Source: an uncultured Eisenbergiella sp. (GTDB taxonomy: Bacteria; Bacillota; Clostridia; Lachnospirales; Lachnospiraceae). From it: 56,318 nt of DNA. Under the pieces are notes generated by a model. It saw nothing but the letters and a program-made list of their open reading frames with translations, was not told the DNA's origin and made no database searches. Shown here one piece after another: positions 16,801-24,175 of this stretch. The stretch spans positions 1 to 56,318 of the forward strand of contig CANQVD010000022.1 in assembly GCA_947627215.1 (NCBI GenBank), written 5' to 3'. Numbering within the stretch: position 1 is the first letter of the stretch; each line of letters starts with the position of its first letter. The position numbers were made by a program, and so were the translations under genes.

Positions 16801-19162
16801 TCGTTGTCTCCGCTGCCACATCCTCCTCGGCCAGAATGACCGCATAGCCGTCGTTGTTTACCAGATTCGGATCGGCCAGAAGGGTATCGATACCACCGCC
16901 GTAAATGTGGCGGGATACGTCAACGCCCTCATAGGTTTCCCAATAGACCAGGCTCCCCTCCTGTACCTGGGCAGTCCAGTCCCCGTAATGCTCAAGCGTC
17001 GAAAGGGCGGGATAAGGATATCGGTCCAGAGCGGAATCCGTCAGCAGATTGTAAGGATGGCTCTCGTACACGTTTTTCTTTTCAAAAGCCGCACCCATAT
17101 CCTGATTCACAAGCTGCTCATAATCCAAGGACAGCGATTGCCACCATTTGCTGTCGTCGGCCGCTCCGCCGTTTACATAGGCGGAATACAGATAATAAAC
17201 ATTGACCATCCCGGTGCCGTCAGCGGTATCGGCCAGAGGATAACGCTTATCAAGGATATCCGAAATGTCCGTCTCACCCCCCAGATCAGGCAGGCCATAC
17301 CCCATCGCGCTGTAGCTGTTTTGGATCGACGCGCTCCCGCCGCCAGCGGTCAGACACAACCCTCCGAGGGTCATATTCCTATAGTCGGTAGAAAAAAAGC
17401 CGGCGGCATAGCAGTCCGAAACAGCCAGCGTCCCAGAAGATACGCCGACAAGACCGCCCATCTCTGCCCCTTCTCCAGCGCTCAGATAGCAGTCCGCGTA
17501 GCTTCCTGTTATGTTCAGTCTCCCGTTCGCTTTTCCGACCAGTCCGCCAGCCGCGCTTTTCCCATAGACCGTGGCCGCGGCAAAGCTTCCTTCGACAGAA
17601 ACCTGGCCCGTTACGCTGCCGATCAGCCCTCCGGCGGCATCGCCGCCGTGAACCTTAAAGTCATCGTAACTGTCAAATCTATAATTTTTTTCCGCGCCGG
17701 TGCTGCCCAGCAGATATTTCAGATCGGTATGGGCATCGGAATCCGGCTCCCAGTAAAACTGACAGTCGGTAATTTTCGCATTTGTCCCCAGGCTTGCGCA
17801 GAGGACTCCGGCCTCGCCCGTCGCCTTCACGGAGGCGTTGACCAGGCGGATCCCTTTCAGTTCTGTCAGGGCGAAATCGCCTGTTATCTCTCCGAACAGG
17901 CCTGCCGATTCTCCGCTCGCCCCGTATTTCTCAGCGCGTTCCGCCGGATTTATGTAGAGATTGCGAATACTGTGGTCACCGCCGTCATAAGAACTCAGAT
18001 ACCGGTTCTCGATCGGCACAAAACTGTAAAATTCGGACATCCCGCTGCTTTCCGCAATCGCAATGGCCGGATTCTCGATATCCTGTATCTGTATCGCCGC
18101 CGTCTGGGGCGGTCTGGCGGAGTCATCGCAGGAGAACTTCGGATGAAGATTCTGCAAATGACGCATATACATGATACTTGCGGTCGTATCCGTGGAAGAT
18201 TTGGCGAACAGGCTGTTATCCTGATTGGAAGCCGACGCGCCGTTGACCCGGCGTTCATCGCCCGTATAGCGCACCTCCGCCGTGATCGTAAAATCCTTTC
18301 CCGGCGCGGTGTTCCATCCGCTTCCCGGCCCCAGATCCTTAAACTGCTGTCCCTTTATAAGCGAATCCAGAAGATAAACGTCGGTATGGCTGATGAAGGT
18401 CGCGCCCTCGCGCCTACTCTCGGTCATGCGGTCCGTGCCCTTAAGGACATCGCTTAAGACCACCTTCTGTTCCCCGTAAGTCAGGGTGACGATCAACTCA
18501 ATATCGTCCGCCACAGAGGACAGCGACTGGGGAACCCACCAGTCCACCTGTGCCGTCAGCACGTCCGTATTCTGTATCGTAATGACCGGAACGCGCAGGG
18601 CCACCGTCCCGCCGACGGGCGAAGGGTCGCTGCCATAATAACCCACCATCGGTTTTAACCGCATGCGGCCTGACCGGCTCTCGCCCGCATGCTCCTCATA
18701 AAAGGAGGCGTCGAAGCTGTGTCCGAAAGCGGACTCTTCCACATAGAAAACATCCGTAACGCTGCCGCTTTCCGGCTCGTAGACCACATAAAAACTGCCC
18801 TGCCGGAGTCTGGGATCGATCGTTCCTTCCGGCAGGAGCTGCTCCATCTCCGGATCGCTGTCGGAGCGATAATAGTAAAAAATATCACCGTCCATAGCAA
18901 TCCTGTTGGCGCCGCCCTCATTCTCTGTCAGCTCCACCAGGCTTTCATTATTCTGCAGAAGCACAGCCCTGTTCTGCGCCGCAAGGTAGATCTCCCTGGC
19001 CGCATTGTCCAGCTCCGTGATCTTTAAATATTTCTGATAATAAATCACCGCCACCAGAGAAAGCGCCAACAGGATCACGATAACGGCGACCGTGATCAGC
19101 GCTTCCGGCAGCGTAAAACCGGACTGTTCTTTCTTTTTCTTTAGCAAAAGTCGTATATTCAC
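10814..19162 (-). CDS. giant prepilin-like surface protein with GLUG repeats (putative pilus adhesin)
   Basis: A 2782-residue protein, far larger than any pilin. Residues 1-15 form a basic leader ending in SG; cleavage by PilD would give FTLPE with Glu+5, followed by a hydrophobic helix to about 40 and an assembly-type helix to about 65. Three large modules follow, each with GLUG-type repeats (GGLVG...SYA pattern, beta-helix-like) and each ending in a YP-P...HYGDW motif near residues 720, 1257 and 1894. About 1900-2400 looks like Ig-like beta domains. From about 2400 it is acidic Ser/Thr/Glu/Pro-rich with TETE repeats at about 2624-2744. There is no LPXTG or other sortase signal. The start is a GTG (19162) chosen because it gives a normal prepilin leader and lies 34 nt after the predicted transcript start; an ATG at 19285 lies upstream of that promoter. 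Probable role: adhesin carried by the pilus. No frameshift is seen. Confidence 0.88.
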   Translation of the reverse strand: MNIRLLLKKKKEQSGFTLPEALITVAVIVILLALSLVAVIYYQKYLKITELDNAAREIYLAAQNRAVLLQNNESLVELTENEGGANRIAMDGDIFYYYRSDSDPEMEQLLPEGTIDPRLRQGSFYVVYEPESGSVTDVFYVEESAFGHSFDASFYEEHAGESRSGRMRLKPMVGYYGSDPSPVGGTVALRVPVITIQNTDVLTAQVDWWVPQSLSSVADDIELIVTLTYGEQKVVLSDVLKGTDRMTESRREGATFISHTDVYLLDSLIKGQQFKDLGPGSGWNTAPGKDFTITAEVRYTGDERRVNGASASNQDNSLFAKSSTDTTASIMYMRHLQNLHPKFSCDDSARPPQTAAIQIQDIENPAIAIAESSGMSEFYSFVPIENRYLSSYDGGDHSIRNLYINPAERAEKYGASGESAGLFGEITGDFALTELKGIRLVNASVKATGEAGVLCASLGTNAKITDCQFYWEPDSDAHTDLKYLLGSTGAEKNYRFDSYDDFKVHGGDAAGGLIGSVTGQVSVEGSFAAATVYGKSAAGGLVGKANGRLNITGSYADCYLSAGEGAEMGGLVGVSSGTLAVSDCYAAGFFSTDYRNMTLGGLCLTAGGGSASIQNSYSAMGYGLPDLGGETDISDILDKRYPLADTADGTGMVNVYYLYSAYVNGGAADDSKWWQSLSLDYEQLVNQDMGAAFEKKNVYESHPYNLLTDSALDRYPYPALSTLEHYGDWTAQVQEGSLVYWETYEGVDVSRHIYGGGIDTLLADPNLVNNDGYAVILAEEDVAAETTTINYWVGLPDGTANYVVSYQKDQLHPITLLIQGKKENGETGLIQKTYYLADLPDDEDKKLINPEGAAENFYIPIRVTVTTQSSSTISGDYYYNPHFAATVLPREGESGELDLLTNGLRVRIRSPRHLYYLSMYKQYYGSVKRYTYLQELDLDYALYTGYDLFADASGGPVSQDGIGRNAGDAFTNTYDGECHTIINVRPKTEAGSYVGLFGYNSGTIRNTVYLGIGVPEGDESGRAVLDISGSAAEGASLYVGTLAGGNGGDITNCAVAYISMNEMTSYGYSTLYAGGLVGVNAGTIRQSSAVLDSMKADTNYSNAYLGGLVGQNLGGAAIYDCYAVGDIDAAKSHDGDVIAGGFAGQNSGAIRNSYAATALTVSGGAEDYGFCKGSTGDCYFLDRGNFDYLGETFSAQYPPNEGSQGHNVRQMRGEADPTTVSQLGGSFAMGAGKYSAPGEKYPYPAVVTDAQGNRVHYGDWPVEIKLGSMGVFYWEKEVKGDNEAYHIKAISVNTDDNTTSEINTLCREHSDGGVIEEYGYGYYYEYGLGGIFETENCPEVDSELGYSQDVSDYISAISPGYFICAYKTDNDKLRIVGDFSYCTWKLGPLSNGPQYTFAINPFFAESIVLVEAKAEDGRDIEGIATGTKQDVGGMEFPFGVRSVQQLRYINWNYEQKNTEYPTTFANDLNKKFPYLCYSNSEGNDYKYRNYFWKQSHDLDGKKNSYKPIAGFYDEKGADGTGANQLSGWFGGSYDGDSYQIKNIDIVSTKDGTGNSVNTTGLFGVTIDAELKNIILYSESGLNTVTGDGSSGWYAMGGLVGLAATSKENEVDQIPISNCAIAGYNIIDAHDSCGHGGGGVGGLVGICNMKLSECTAVTNISLKYTYSSNSRNIRVGGIAGSCQQSISECYAGGYITDQDILSKASRVHIGGIVGGSFMRTLSYAGRNIVGNSNGATNTISHCYSYVVLPASIPVGTDGYKSNLYYIGGIGELVDLAGHKDSTYKNCFYLKDIQPFYAENDENNKPKDGNQEQVTGVTGVTYDELSNGNVLTSLNQSNPSEEEDKQFDTVSNTVNGNAVPGRFTFASDSSLSGMDYPFPTILTQEYNGETKNVHYGDWPLPGLELKDFGDKPVDIDLFRNYEIETEEGGEPQDPANIKYGQRKVEITLSDILKKEGKSGKLTVSVTTEPEGSESAETDGAVVEAKFVVQDGDKTTEEDTYAIGSSLPDSVELLLNGVKPGKAEVTVSYKESDGDQVFTSLKITVNVTASLNLVPAVEMEEEAENPGTATTPGTGTENKKKVIPAGEGEPLVFLYENEDDQNIIRMFPYNTAEPPELLGGAVTEKIVDLPDTSVVFDPEYLDSITIEPVYAEETAASGETKEPLPLQKKLTVQGNLLENDTAGDAGTSGSKVSTAVTLTYGFDYYPNGQKDDEHKITLTNYTSTMNVTLAPFTWEVQPVVFYRGESGERTLAFKTMGDFVEKAFRFQIDGEEVKVSGDDGLLANGCTWGQLILGNPEVVELRENNDGSLSLRGSKAGKTSITIPLHFTYKACEHVVNLIGQIEVLDQPFKLEGLKSNSATLYAGADPENREQSAEALITASLLDSEQEGTFSWSLSSEISDYVKLEVLENGAPEALAADESEETPEPAPVSSQVKLTLNQEKLEEDWPSILAGASGNTLMQSQKEPDEQELTGSASEEQTESSSESQMESSSEGKPESQPEVQPGANSGPEIFDDGNSDETETGADQLARSAAPGAALFSQETISAPSASNSEPTASPSNDTLFDQNEGENIRLNGTVTVSVTINEKEYHKEIPLAIELLPAFCEKLQEKYGDEMSLMSVGRDSEEEETETETETETESETETETETETETGTESETETGSGTQTETETDTVTESGTVSDAGTESESETGSGTQTETESDTETGSETQTETQTETETDTATESGTAPDAGTESESGTDSTQPTETEQSETEPRQSSEVPPSQPEHGPAEPDQTPPPTETSEEPEE
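10930..11300. repeat. hexamer-based tandem repeats encoding Thr/Glu/Ser tail
   Basis: Short repeats of the type (G/T)GTTTC and CGTCTC, with a larger duplicated unit of about 40 codons, encode the TETE-rich tail of the giant pilin-like protein. The 6-bp periodicity keeps frame when units are gained or lost. Confidence 0.8.
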
Positions 19163-19202
19163 TTCCCATACCCTTAGAAAATAAACAGAATATCCCAACT
19201 TT

Positions 19203-19231
19203 ATTTTATGTGGCGCTGGTAATTTTGTCAA
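19203..19231 (-). promoter_or_regulatory. promoter of the giant pilin-like gene
   Basis: TTGACA (19226-19231, perfect -35), 17-nt spacer, TAAAAT (19203-19208) on the minus strand. It starts directly after the T-run of the upstream terminator and about 41 nt before the GTG start codon. Confidence 0.85.
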
Positions 19232-19275
19232 CAAAAAAAAGAGCATCGCCGATCCATAAATCGTTCGATGCCCAG
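19232..19275 (-). terminator. rho-independent terminator after pilO
   Basis: On the minus strand GCATCG and CGATGC enclose an inner CGAT/ATCG pairing, followed by a run of eight T residues ending at the promoter of the giant gene. It lies within 10 nt of the PilO stop codon. Confidence 0.85.
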
Positions 19276-19281
19276 GTTTTG

Positions 19282-19908
19282 TCACTCCTGAGGTTGATAT
19301 TCAAAAAACAGCAGCGTCGCGGTCACGCGAATCGCGGGCTCATCCGTCTGCACGCTTTCCGTCCCGGAGGCGCTCGTCCGTCCGCCGGTCCACCACCCCA
19401 ATCCGCCAATGGTCAGGCCTCCCGTTTCCGTCACGTTGATACTCAGATCGTCAAACATACATCGGAAGGGAATATCGTGCAGCCGCTGCAGGGTTTCCTT
19501 CGCCGCCGCATAATTCGGCGCCGTAAACTGCATGGAAATACTGCGCCGCATGACGCCGGATTCCTGCGCGCCTGCCACGGAAGCGAAATCCAGCGAATAA
19601 TCCTGGGTATCCGCCAGGATACTGTTCAGGGCAAACATCACATTCTGGCTGTTATCGTAGGGGGCCATTCCCACCGGATCCGGATCCTTTTCAAAGATCT
19701 GTGCCAGTTCCCGCTCCATCTCCTTCTTGCGCGCGATGCGAAGCTGATCCATTTCGATCTCATCCTGCGTACTCAGAATCTGCCCCTCCAGGCCGTCCCT
19801 GCGCTCCTGCATCGGCACGAAGAACCACAGATAGTAAGCGGAGACCAGAACCAGGACGAGAAGGATGATCAGAAGCACGATCTCACGGCTTGAAAGCTTT
19901 CGCCTCAT
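19282..19908 (-). CDS. pilO: type IV pilus alignment protein PilO-like
   Basis: A 208-residue bitopic protein: a short cytoplasmic N-terminus, one membrane helix at about 9-29, a coiled coil (about 35-70) with many charged residues, and a C-terminal ferredoxin-like domain. This is the usual plan of PilO, which pairs with PilN to form the inner-membrane alignment complex. Sequence similarity in this family is low, so the call rests on architecture and on its position after PilM and PilN. The ATG overlaps the PilN stop by four bases. Confidence 0.82.
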   Translation of the reverse strand: MRRKLSSREIVLLIILLVLVLVSAYYLWFFVPMQERRDGLEGQILSTQDEIEMDQLRIARKKEMERELAQIFEKDPDPVGMAPYDNSQNVMFALNSILADTQDYSLDFASVAGAQESGVMRRSISMQFTAPNYAAAKETLQRLHDIPFRCMFDDLSINVTETGGLTIGGLGWWTGGRTSASGTESVQTDEPAIRVTATLLFFEYQPQE

Positions 19909-20540
19909 GACTGTCCCCCTCCTTCCTGTTCTTTGCTGAGCGTGATCTGGATCGTAGCCTTTACCAGACTTCCCCGATCCTCTTCCGTGCCGGGAACCGG
20001 CGTCTGCGCGCCCTCCTGTCCCGACTGCGTCCCTTCCTCGGTATTGGCGGTATTGACCACGGTGGACGCTACGATCGGCGACTCTTCAAGCTCCCTGACC
20101 AGTTCCGCGGTTTCCCGCAGCGTCACCCCGGAAAAGGATACCTTTACATATCCGTCGCTGATCGAGATCGATTCGATCCCCGCATGGGGACGGATCACTT
20201 CATCCAGCAGTCCGAGAATCTCCATCCGGTTCGTCTGAGACAATTCCTCCTGCGTGGCCGAATAGATCTGATACTGATGCAGGACCTCATCATAGTCGGT
20301 CAGCATCGCCTCATAGCTTTCCTTCTCCGCCTCCGCCCGCGCCAGTTGTGCTTCCTTATCCGCAACATCCGCCAGAATGTCATAAATGAACCATTTGAAA
20401 AAACCGATGCCAAGCGTCACCGCAAACAGAACATACAGCATTATCGTCGCCGGCACGGTGGTACGATCCGGTTTGAAATACAGGTTCATCGTCCTCTTTT
20501 CCGGATAGGCCCCGCCTTTCTTTCCCCTGCCCTTAGCCAT
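19905..20540 (-). CDS. pilN: type IV pilus assembly protein PilN-like
   Basis: A 211-residue bitopic membrane protein. The cytoplasmic N-terminus contains MNLYFKPDR, the equivalent of the conserved PilN INLLP segment that docks in PilM, followed by a membrane helix at about 33-53, a coiled coil (about 58-100) and a small C-terminal domain. The tail after residue 165 is Gly/Gln/Thr-rich. It begins 1 nt from the PilM stop region, with GGAGGG upstream, and is coupled to PilO. Confidence 0.85.
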   Translation of the reverse strand: MAKGRGKKGGAYPEKRTMNLYFKPDRTTVPATIMLYVLFAVTLGIGFFKWFIYDILADVADKEAQLARAEAEKESYEAMLTDYDEVLHQYQIYSATQEELSQTNRMEILGLLDEVIRPHAGIESISISDGYVKVSFSGVTLRETAELVRELEESPIVASTVVNTANTEEGTQSGQEGAQTPVPGTEEDRGSLVKATIQITLSKEQEGGGQS

Positions 20541-20541
20541 T

Positions 20542-21552
20542 TTATCTGCCCTCCGTCTGTGCCAGCGCCACGCTCAGCGCCAGAATTCCCCTGGCCGCGC
20601 TCTCCGGTTTCAGATCATACCCGTCAAACAGTTCTGTGACCGGCAGTATCGCCATTCCGAGCATTTCTTCAATTCTCCCGCAAAGCTGCGGGATGGAAGA
20701 ACCGCCTCCCGTCAGGTAAACGCCGGAAAGCTGGCTGTCACGGTAATTAAAGCGGTAGAAATTTACGACCTTCAAAATCTCTACGGCGATATTGCTGTAG
20801 ACAGCTTCGCTTTCCGCAGAATCCAGCACGTTCTGATAGTTGTTGAATTTATAGGAGGCCGCGAGGAAAGGATCCTCATTGACCAGATCCGCAATGACCA
20901 GATCCAGTTGTCTGCAGCCAAGATTGATCTGGCGCATGGCCTGAATCCGGTCCTTCTTCACAATCGTGATCAGGACAGACTCCCAGCCGAGATTGATAAA
21001 ACAGTATTCCTGCGGGCCGTCCGGGTGTTTCTGCCGATGCAGCGACGTCATCCGGATCAGCGCCATCTCGCCGGGCAGCAGCGTGCGCAGTTTCAGTCCC
21101 GCGCCGGCAAACAGCCTGACATACTGCAGGATACGGTCTTTGGCGGCGGCCGCCGCGATCAGCGTCATCTGCTCTTCTCCGCCCCTGTCGTCCTCGGACG
21201 GTTCGCACATCGCATAATCACAAAAAAACCGGTCCGAGTCCCCCTGGATGAACTCACTGAATTCATAGGGAAGATTCAGCATAAGCTGCTCCGCTGACAT
21301 TTTGGGCAGCGTCACAGTGCGGCAGATTACCTGGCGCGCAGGCATAACCAGCGCGCACTCCCCTTTGGGGATCTTATGCTTTTTCCGTTCCTCCCGCAGA
21401 AATCCCGAAAAGGAATTGGGCATTGTGATCTCGCCTTCCTGCATCATATTGTCAGGCATCCGGATCTCAAATACCTCCGCCTTATCCCCGGAAACGGCCG
21501 CGACCTTCACGCTGCTGTTGCCGATGTCAAATCCAAGTCTGGTCTTCCCCAT
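20542..21552 (-). CDS. pilM: type IV pilus assembly actin-like ATPase PilM
   Basis: A 336-residue actin/FtsA-fold cytoplasmic protein. The phosphate-1 motif GFDIGNSSVKVAAV is at residues 7-20, and an ADENOSINE-type loop YLTGGGSSIPQL occurs near 275. It is of normal PilM length. PilM binds PilN and links the motors to the alignment complex. ATG at 21552 has AGGAGG upstream; the gene lies 21 nt after pilD and directly before pilN. Confidence 0.92.
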   Translation of the reverse strand: MGKTRLGFDIGNSSVKVAAVSGDKAEVFEIRMPDNMMQEGEITMPNSFSGFLREERKKHKIPKGECALVMPARQVICRTVTLPKMSAEQLMLNLPYEFSEFIQGDSDRFFCDYAMCEPSEDDRGGEEQMTLIAAAAAKDRILQYVRLFAGAGLKLRTLLPGEMALIRMTSLHRQKHPDGPQEYCFINLGWESVLITIVKKDRIQAMRQINLGCRQLDLVIADLVNEDPFLAASYKFNNYQNVLDSAESEAVYSNIAVEILKVVNFYRFNYRDSQLSGVYLTGGGSSIPQLCGRIEEMLGMAILPVTELFDGYDLKPESAARGILALSVALAQTEGR

Positions 21553-21573
21553 AAAAACCTCCTGCTCGTCTCT

Positions 21574-22371
21574 CTATAAAAGTCCCAGATACCAATCGAT
21601 CAACGGCCGCCCGAAGAGCACCACAAGCCCCGCGGCCATCGCCAGATAAGGGCCGAAGGGAAATTCCGGGGATTTTTTCCCCCCTTTGCCCGTATTGCGC
21701 AGAACGCTCCCCAAAATTCCCAGGATACAGGAAACAAGGAGCAGCAGGACCATCTCGGCCCAGTCGAAATACAGTCCAAGCACAAAGATCAGCTTGATAT
21801 CGCCGCCTCCCATCGTTTCCCTGCCTAACAGACGGTCCATCCCGAGCACAAGCAAAAGAAGCAGGCCTGAGATCACCAGAGCGCCGACCAGATACCCCGG
21901 CAGTTGCCCTCTCAGGGTCCTGGTGATCGCAAGGAAAACCAACCGGTTCACGGCCCCGGCCGCCAGAAGAAAATCCGGCAGTATCCGCTGAAAATGATCG
22001 ATGAGACTCAATAAAAGCAGCAGCGAGCCAAAGATCAGCCACTGGGGCAAAGAAAAGGAAACATCAAATCTGACAAACAGCGCGGCAAACATCACGGCGC
22101 CCGCCAGTTCGGCGATTAACGCGTCCGCCGGTATCTTTGCCTTACAGTAACGGCATCTGCCGCCCGAAAAAAGGTAACTGAACACCGGCACCAGATCCGG
22201 CGCACCCAGCACATGTCCGCACGACGCGCAATGGGAACGTCCCTTCCACGGGCTTTCCCCATGCGCCCTGCGCCAGGCCACGCAGTCCAGAAAGCTGCCC
22301 GTGACGGCTCCAAGCGCACCGGACAGGCACACAAGATATACGGTTAGAAAATCGATATGTACATGCGACAT
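21574..22371 (-). CDS. pilD: prepilin peptidase PilD (A24 family)
   Basis: A 265-residue polytopic aspartic protease that cleaves prepilin leaders and often methylates the new N-terminus. The cytoplasmic zinc-binding pair CASCGH and CRYCKA lies at about residues 47-75; the first active-site Asp is in the segment LIDHFQRILPD and the second in GGGDIKL. Seven to eight hydrophobic helices are visible. ATG at 22371 was chosen because GGGGGGAT precedes it and it lies downstream of the promoter at 22411-22439. It would process all prepilins of this locus, including the giant protein. Confidence 0.93.
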   Translation of the reverse strand: MSHVHIDFLTVYLVCLSGALGAVTGSFLDCVAWRRAHGESPWKGRSHCASCGHVLGAPDLVPVFSYLFSGGRCRYCKAKIPADALIAELAGAVMFAALFVRFDVSFSLPQWLIFGSLLLLLSLIDHFQRILPDFLLAAGAVNRLVFLAITRTLRGQLPGYLVGALVISGLLLLLVLGMDRLLGRETMGGGDIKLIFVLGLYFDWAEMVLLLLVSCILGILGSVLRNTGKGGKKSPEFPFGPYLAMAAGLVVLFGRPLIDWYLGLL

Positions 22372-22410
22372 TCCGATCCCCCCCGGAGTCAAAGATGATA
22401 AATTAAAATC

Positions 22411-22439
22411 ATTATACCGTCTAACGGCAAAACATACAA
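22411..22439 (-). promoter_or_regulatory. promoter of the pilD-M-N-O operon
   Basis: TTGTAT (22434-22439), 17-nt spacer, perfect TATAAT (22411-22416) on the minus strand, about 40 nt before the pilD start codon. A run of T residues on the same strand at about 22442-22449 precedes it. Confidence 0.75.
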
Positions 22440-22580
22440 GCAAAAAAAAGGCTTTTTCCCCGGGATAAACTGGATAAACTGCTGCTATTCACGGTCTAAA
22501 TAAAAATGAATACGCCAAACCGGCCGGATGGACACAGACGGTTGTCCTGTTTTTGCGTCAGATTATCTGATAAACAATGC

Positions 22581-22619
22581 CCGGCCCCCTGTTCCGCAGC
22601 AGCGGAACCAGGGGGCCGG
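22581..22619 (-). terminator. strong hairpin after the fucosidase gene
   Basis: CCGGCCCCCTG plus TTCCGC pairs with GCGGAA and CAGGGGGCCGG: 17 bp with one bulged base and a 4-nt loop, 32 nt after the fucosidase stop. The U-tract is poor, so it may act as a mRNA-end stabiliser as well as a terminator. Confidence 0.6.
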
Positions 22620-22650
22620 AATACATCTTTATGATTATATTCGTACCACA

Positions 22651-24123
22651 TCACGCCAGCCGGATCCGGAAGACGACGGGATCCGGACTCTGCAGGCCGC
22701 AGCGGATGTGCAGGCCGGCCTCGTCCCGGCTCCACGCCAAGGCCTCTTCACAGCCCAGCGCCCGGACATCCTCGATGATGCCGTGGAAATTCGCCTGTTT
22801 GGAGGCATCCTTCTCGCCCAGGGTGGTGATGCAGTATTCGCCGCTTTCGCTGCATTTGAGCGCGATCGCGTACAGGTATCCCCCGCGCACGGTGAACCGG
22901 AAGTCAGCGGAGGTGAAATTCTTCTTGATGCCGTCGGAGAACTGCCCCTCCACGATCTGCGTGGGCCCCTCCCCGTATTTCCGATAGACCCCGGCATCAT
23001 AGATCGCCTCGCCGTTGACCTTCAGCCAGCGCCCGATGTGCCGCAGCACCGCCGCGTCCGGCTCCGAGATCGTGCCGTCCGGCTTCGGCCCCACGTTCAA
23101 AAGCAGCGTGCCGTTCTTGCTGACGATGTCCACCAGATCCTGCAGGATCTCCGAAGGGTCCCGGAACTGGTTGTTTTCCGTATACCCCCAGGAGTTCAGC
23201 GCGATGGCGGTATCCGTCTGCCAGAAATAGGGCTTCATGTCCGCGAACTGCCCCCGCTCCACATCCGGCACGGCGGTCCCGAACAGGAACGCGTCATGCT
23301 TGTAATCGATCGCCACGCCCACGCCCCATTCCGCGGCCCGGTTGTAATAGTACGCGGCGATCTTGCGCAGATACGGCTTACATACGCTCTGCTGGATCCA
23401 CCAGTCAAAATAGAGGACCTTCGGCCGGTAGCGGTCGATGAGCTCGCAGGTGCGCACCATCCAGTCCTGCAGATACTCCTCCGTGGGCTCCGGCTTCGCG
23501 TACAGCGTCTGATGATCGTCCTCCGGCATGGAAGGCCAGTAAATGTCGCCCCGCTGCAGCGGCTCCTTAATATCGCTGTCAAATTCCTTCCCGTGCCCCA
23601 GGAAAAACCAGTGCTCCACCCGGTGGGTGGAGGCGCCGACCTGCATGCCCTTCTCTTCGCAGGCCGCCTTCAGCTCTCCCAGCACGTCCCGCTTCGGGCC
23701 CATCTCATAGGCGTTCCAGTGGGAGATCTCACTTTTGTACATCTGGAAGCCGTCGTGGTGCTCCGCCACCGGCACCACATATTTCGCCCCGGCCTCCTCG
23801 AACAGCGCCGCCCATGCCGCGGGGTCGAAGCGCTTCGCCTCGAACAGCGGGATGAAATCCTTATAGCCGAATTCCGTGTGCTTCCCGTAGGTCTTCACAT
23901 GGTGCTCAAATTCCCGCGATCCCTGAATGTACATGTTTCTGGGATACCATTCGTTCCCGAAGGCCGGTACGCTGTAGACGCCCCAGTGAATGAAAATGCC
24001 GAATTTCGCGTTTTTGTACCATTCCGGCACCCGGTACGCGGAAAGCGACTCCCAGGTATCCGTAAAAGGCCCCTGCGCCACGACCCGGTCGATCTGTTCC
24101 AGATATGGTCTCATATTATACAT
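22651..24123 (-). CDS. alpha-L-fucosidase, glycoside hydrolase family 29
   Basis: A 490-residue GH29 enzyme that would release L-fucose by a retaining mechanism. It has FGIFIHWG (residues 41-48), EHHDGF (121-126) and the nucleophile Asp240 in VLYFDWW, all in the usual places of the N-terminal barrel; a C-terminal beta domain follows from about 375. There is no signal peptide, so it should act in the cytoplasm on imported oligosaccharides. ATG at 24123 has GGGGAG upstream. It is the last gene of a three-gene operon with an aldo/keto reductase and a zinc dehydrogenase. Confidence 0.93.
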   Translation of the reverse strand: MYNMRPYLEQIDRVVAQGPFTDTWESLSAYRVPEWYKNAKFGIFIHWGVYSVPAFGNEWYPRNMYIQGSREFEHHVKTYGKHTEFGYKDFIPLFEAKRFDPAAWAALFEEAGAKYVVPVAEHHDGFQMYKSEISHWNAYEMGPKRDVLGELKAACEEKGMQVGASTHRVEHWFFLGHGKEFDSDIKEPLQRGDIYWPSMPEDDHQTLYAKPEPTEEYLQDWMVRTCELIDRYRPKVLYFDWWIQQSVCKPYLRKIAAYYYNRAAEWGVGVAIDYKHDAFLFGTAVPDVERGQFADMKPYFWQTDTAIALNSWGYTENNQFRDPSEILQDLVDIVSKNGTLLLNVGPKPDGTISEPDAAVLRHIGRWLKVNGEAIYDAGVYRKYGEGPTQIVEGQFSDGIKKNFTSADFRFTVRGGYLYAIALKCSESGEYCITTLGEKDASKQANFHGIIEDVRALGCEEALAWSRDEAGLHIRCGLQSPDPVVFRIRLA

Positions 24124-24175
24124 GCTGATTCTCCCCTTCCTGCGGCCGCCGCGCCGCGTCCCATCGGCCGCTTTG

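Noticed and set aside
16727-18457. Long open frames on the plus strand inside the giant gene (16727-18457, 15395-16678)
   Set aside because: They are antisense shadows of a GC-rich coding sequence: no ribosome site, no recognisable domain, Arg/Ile-rich composition.
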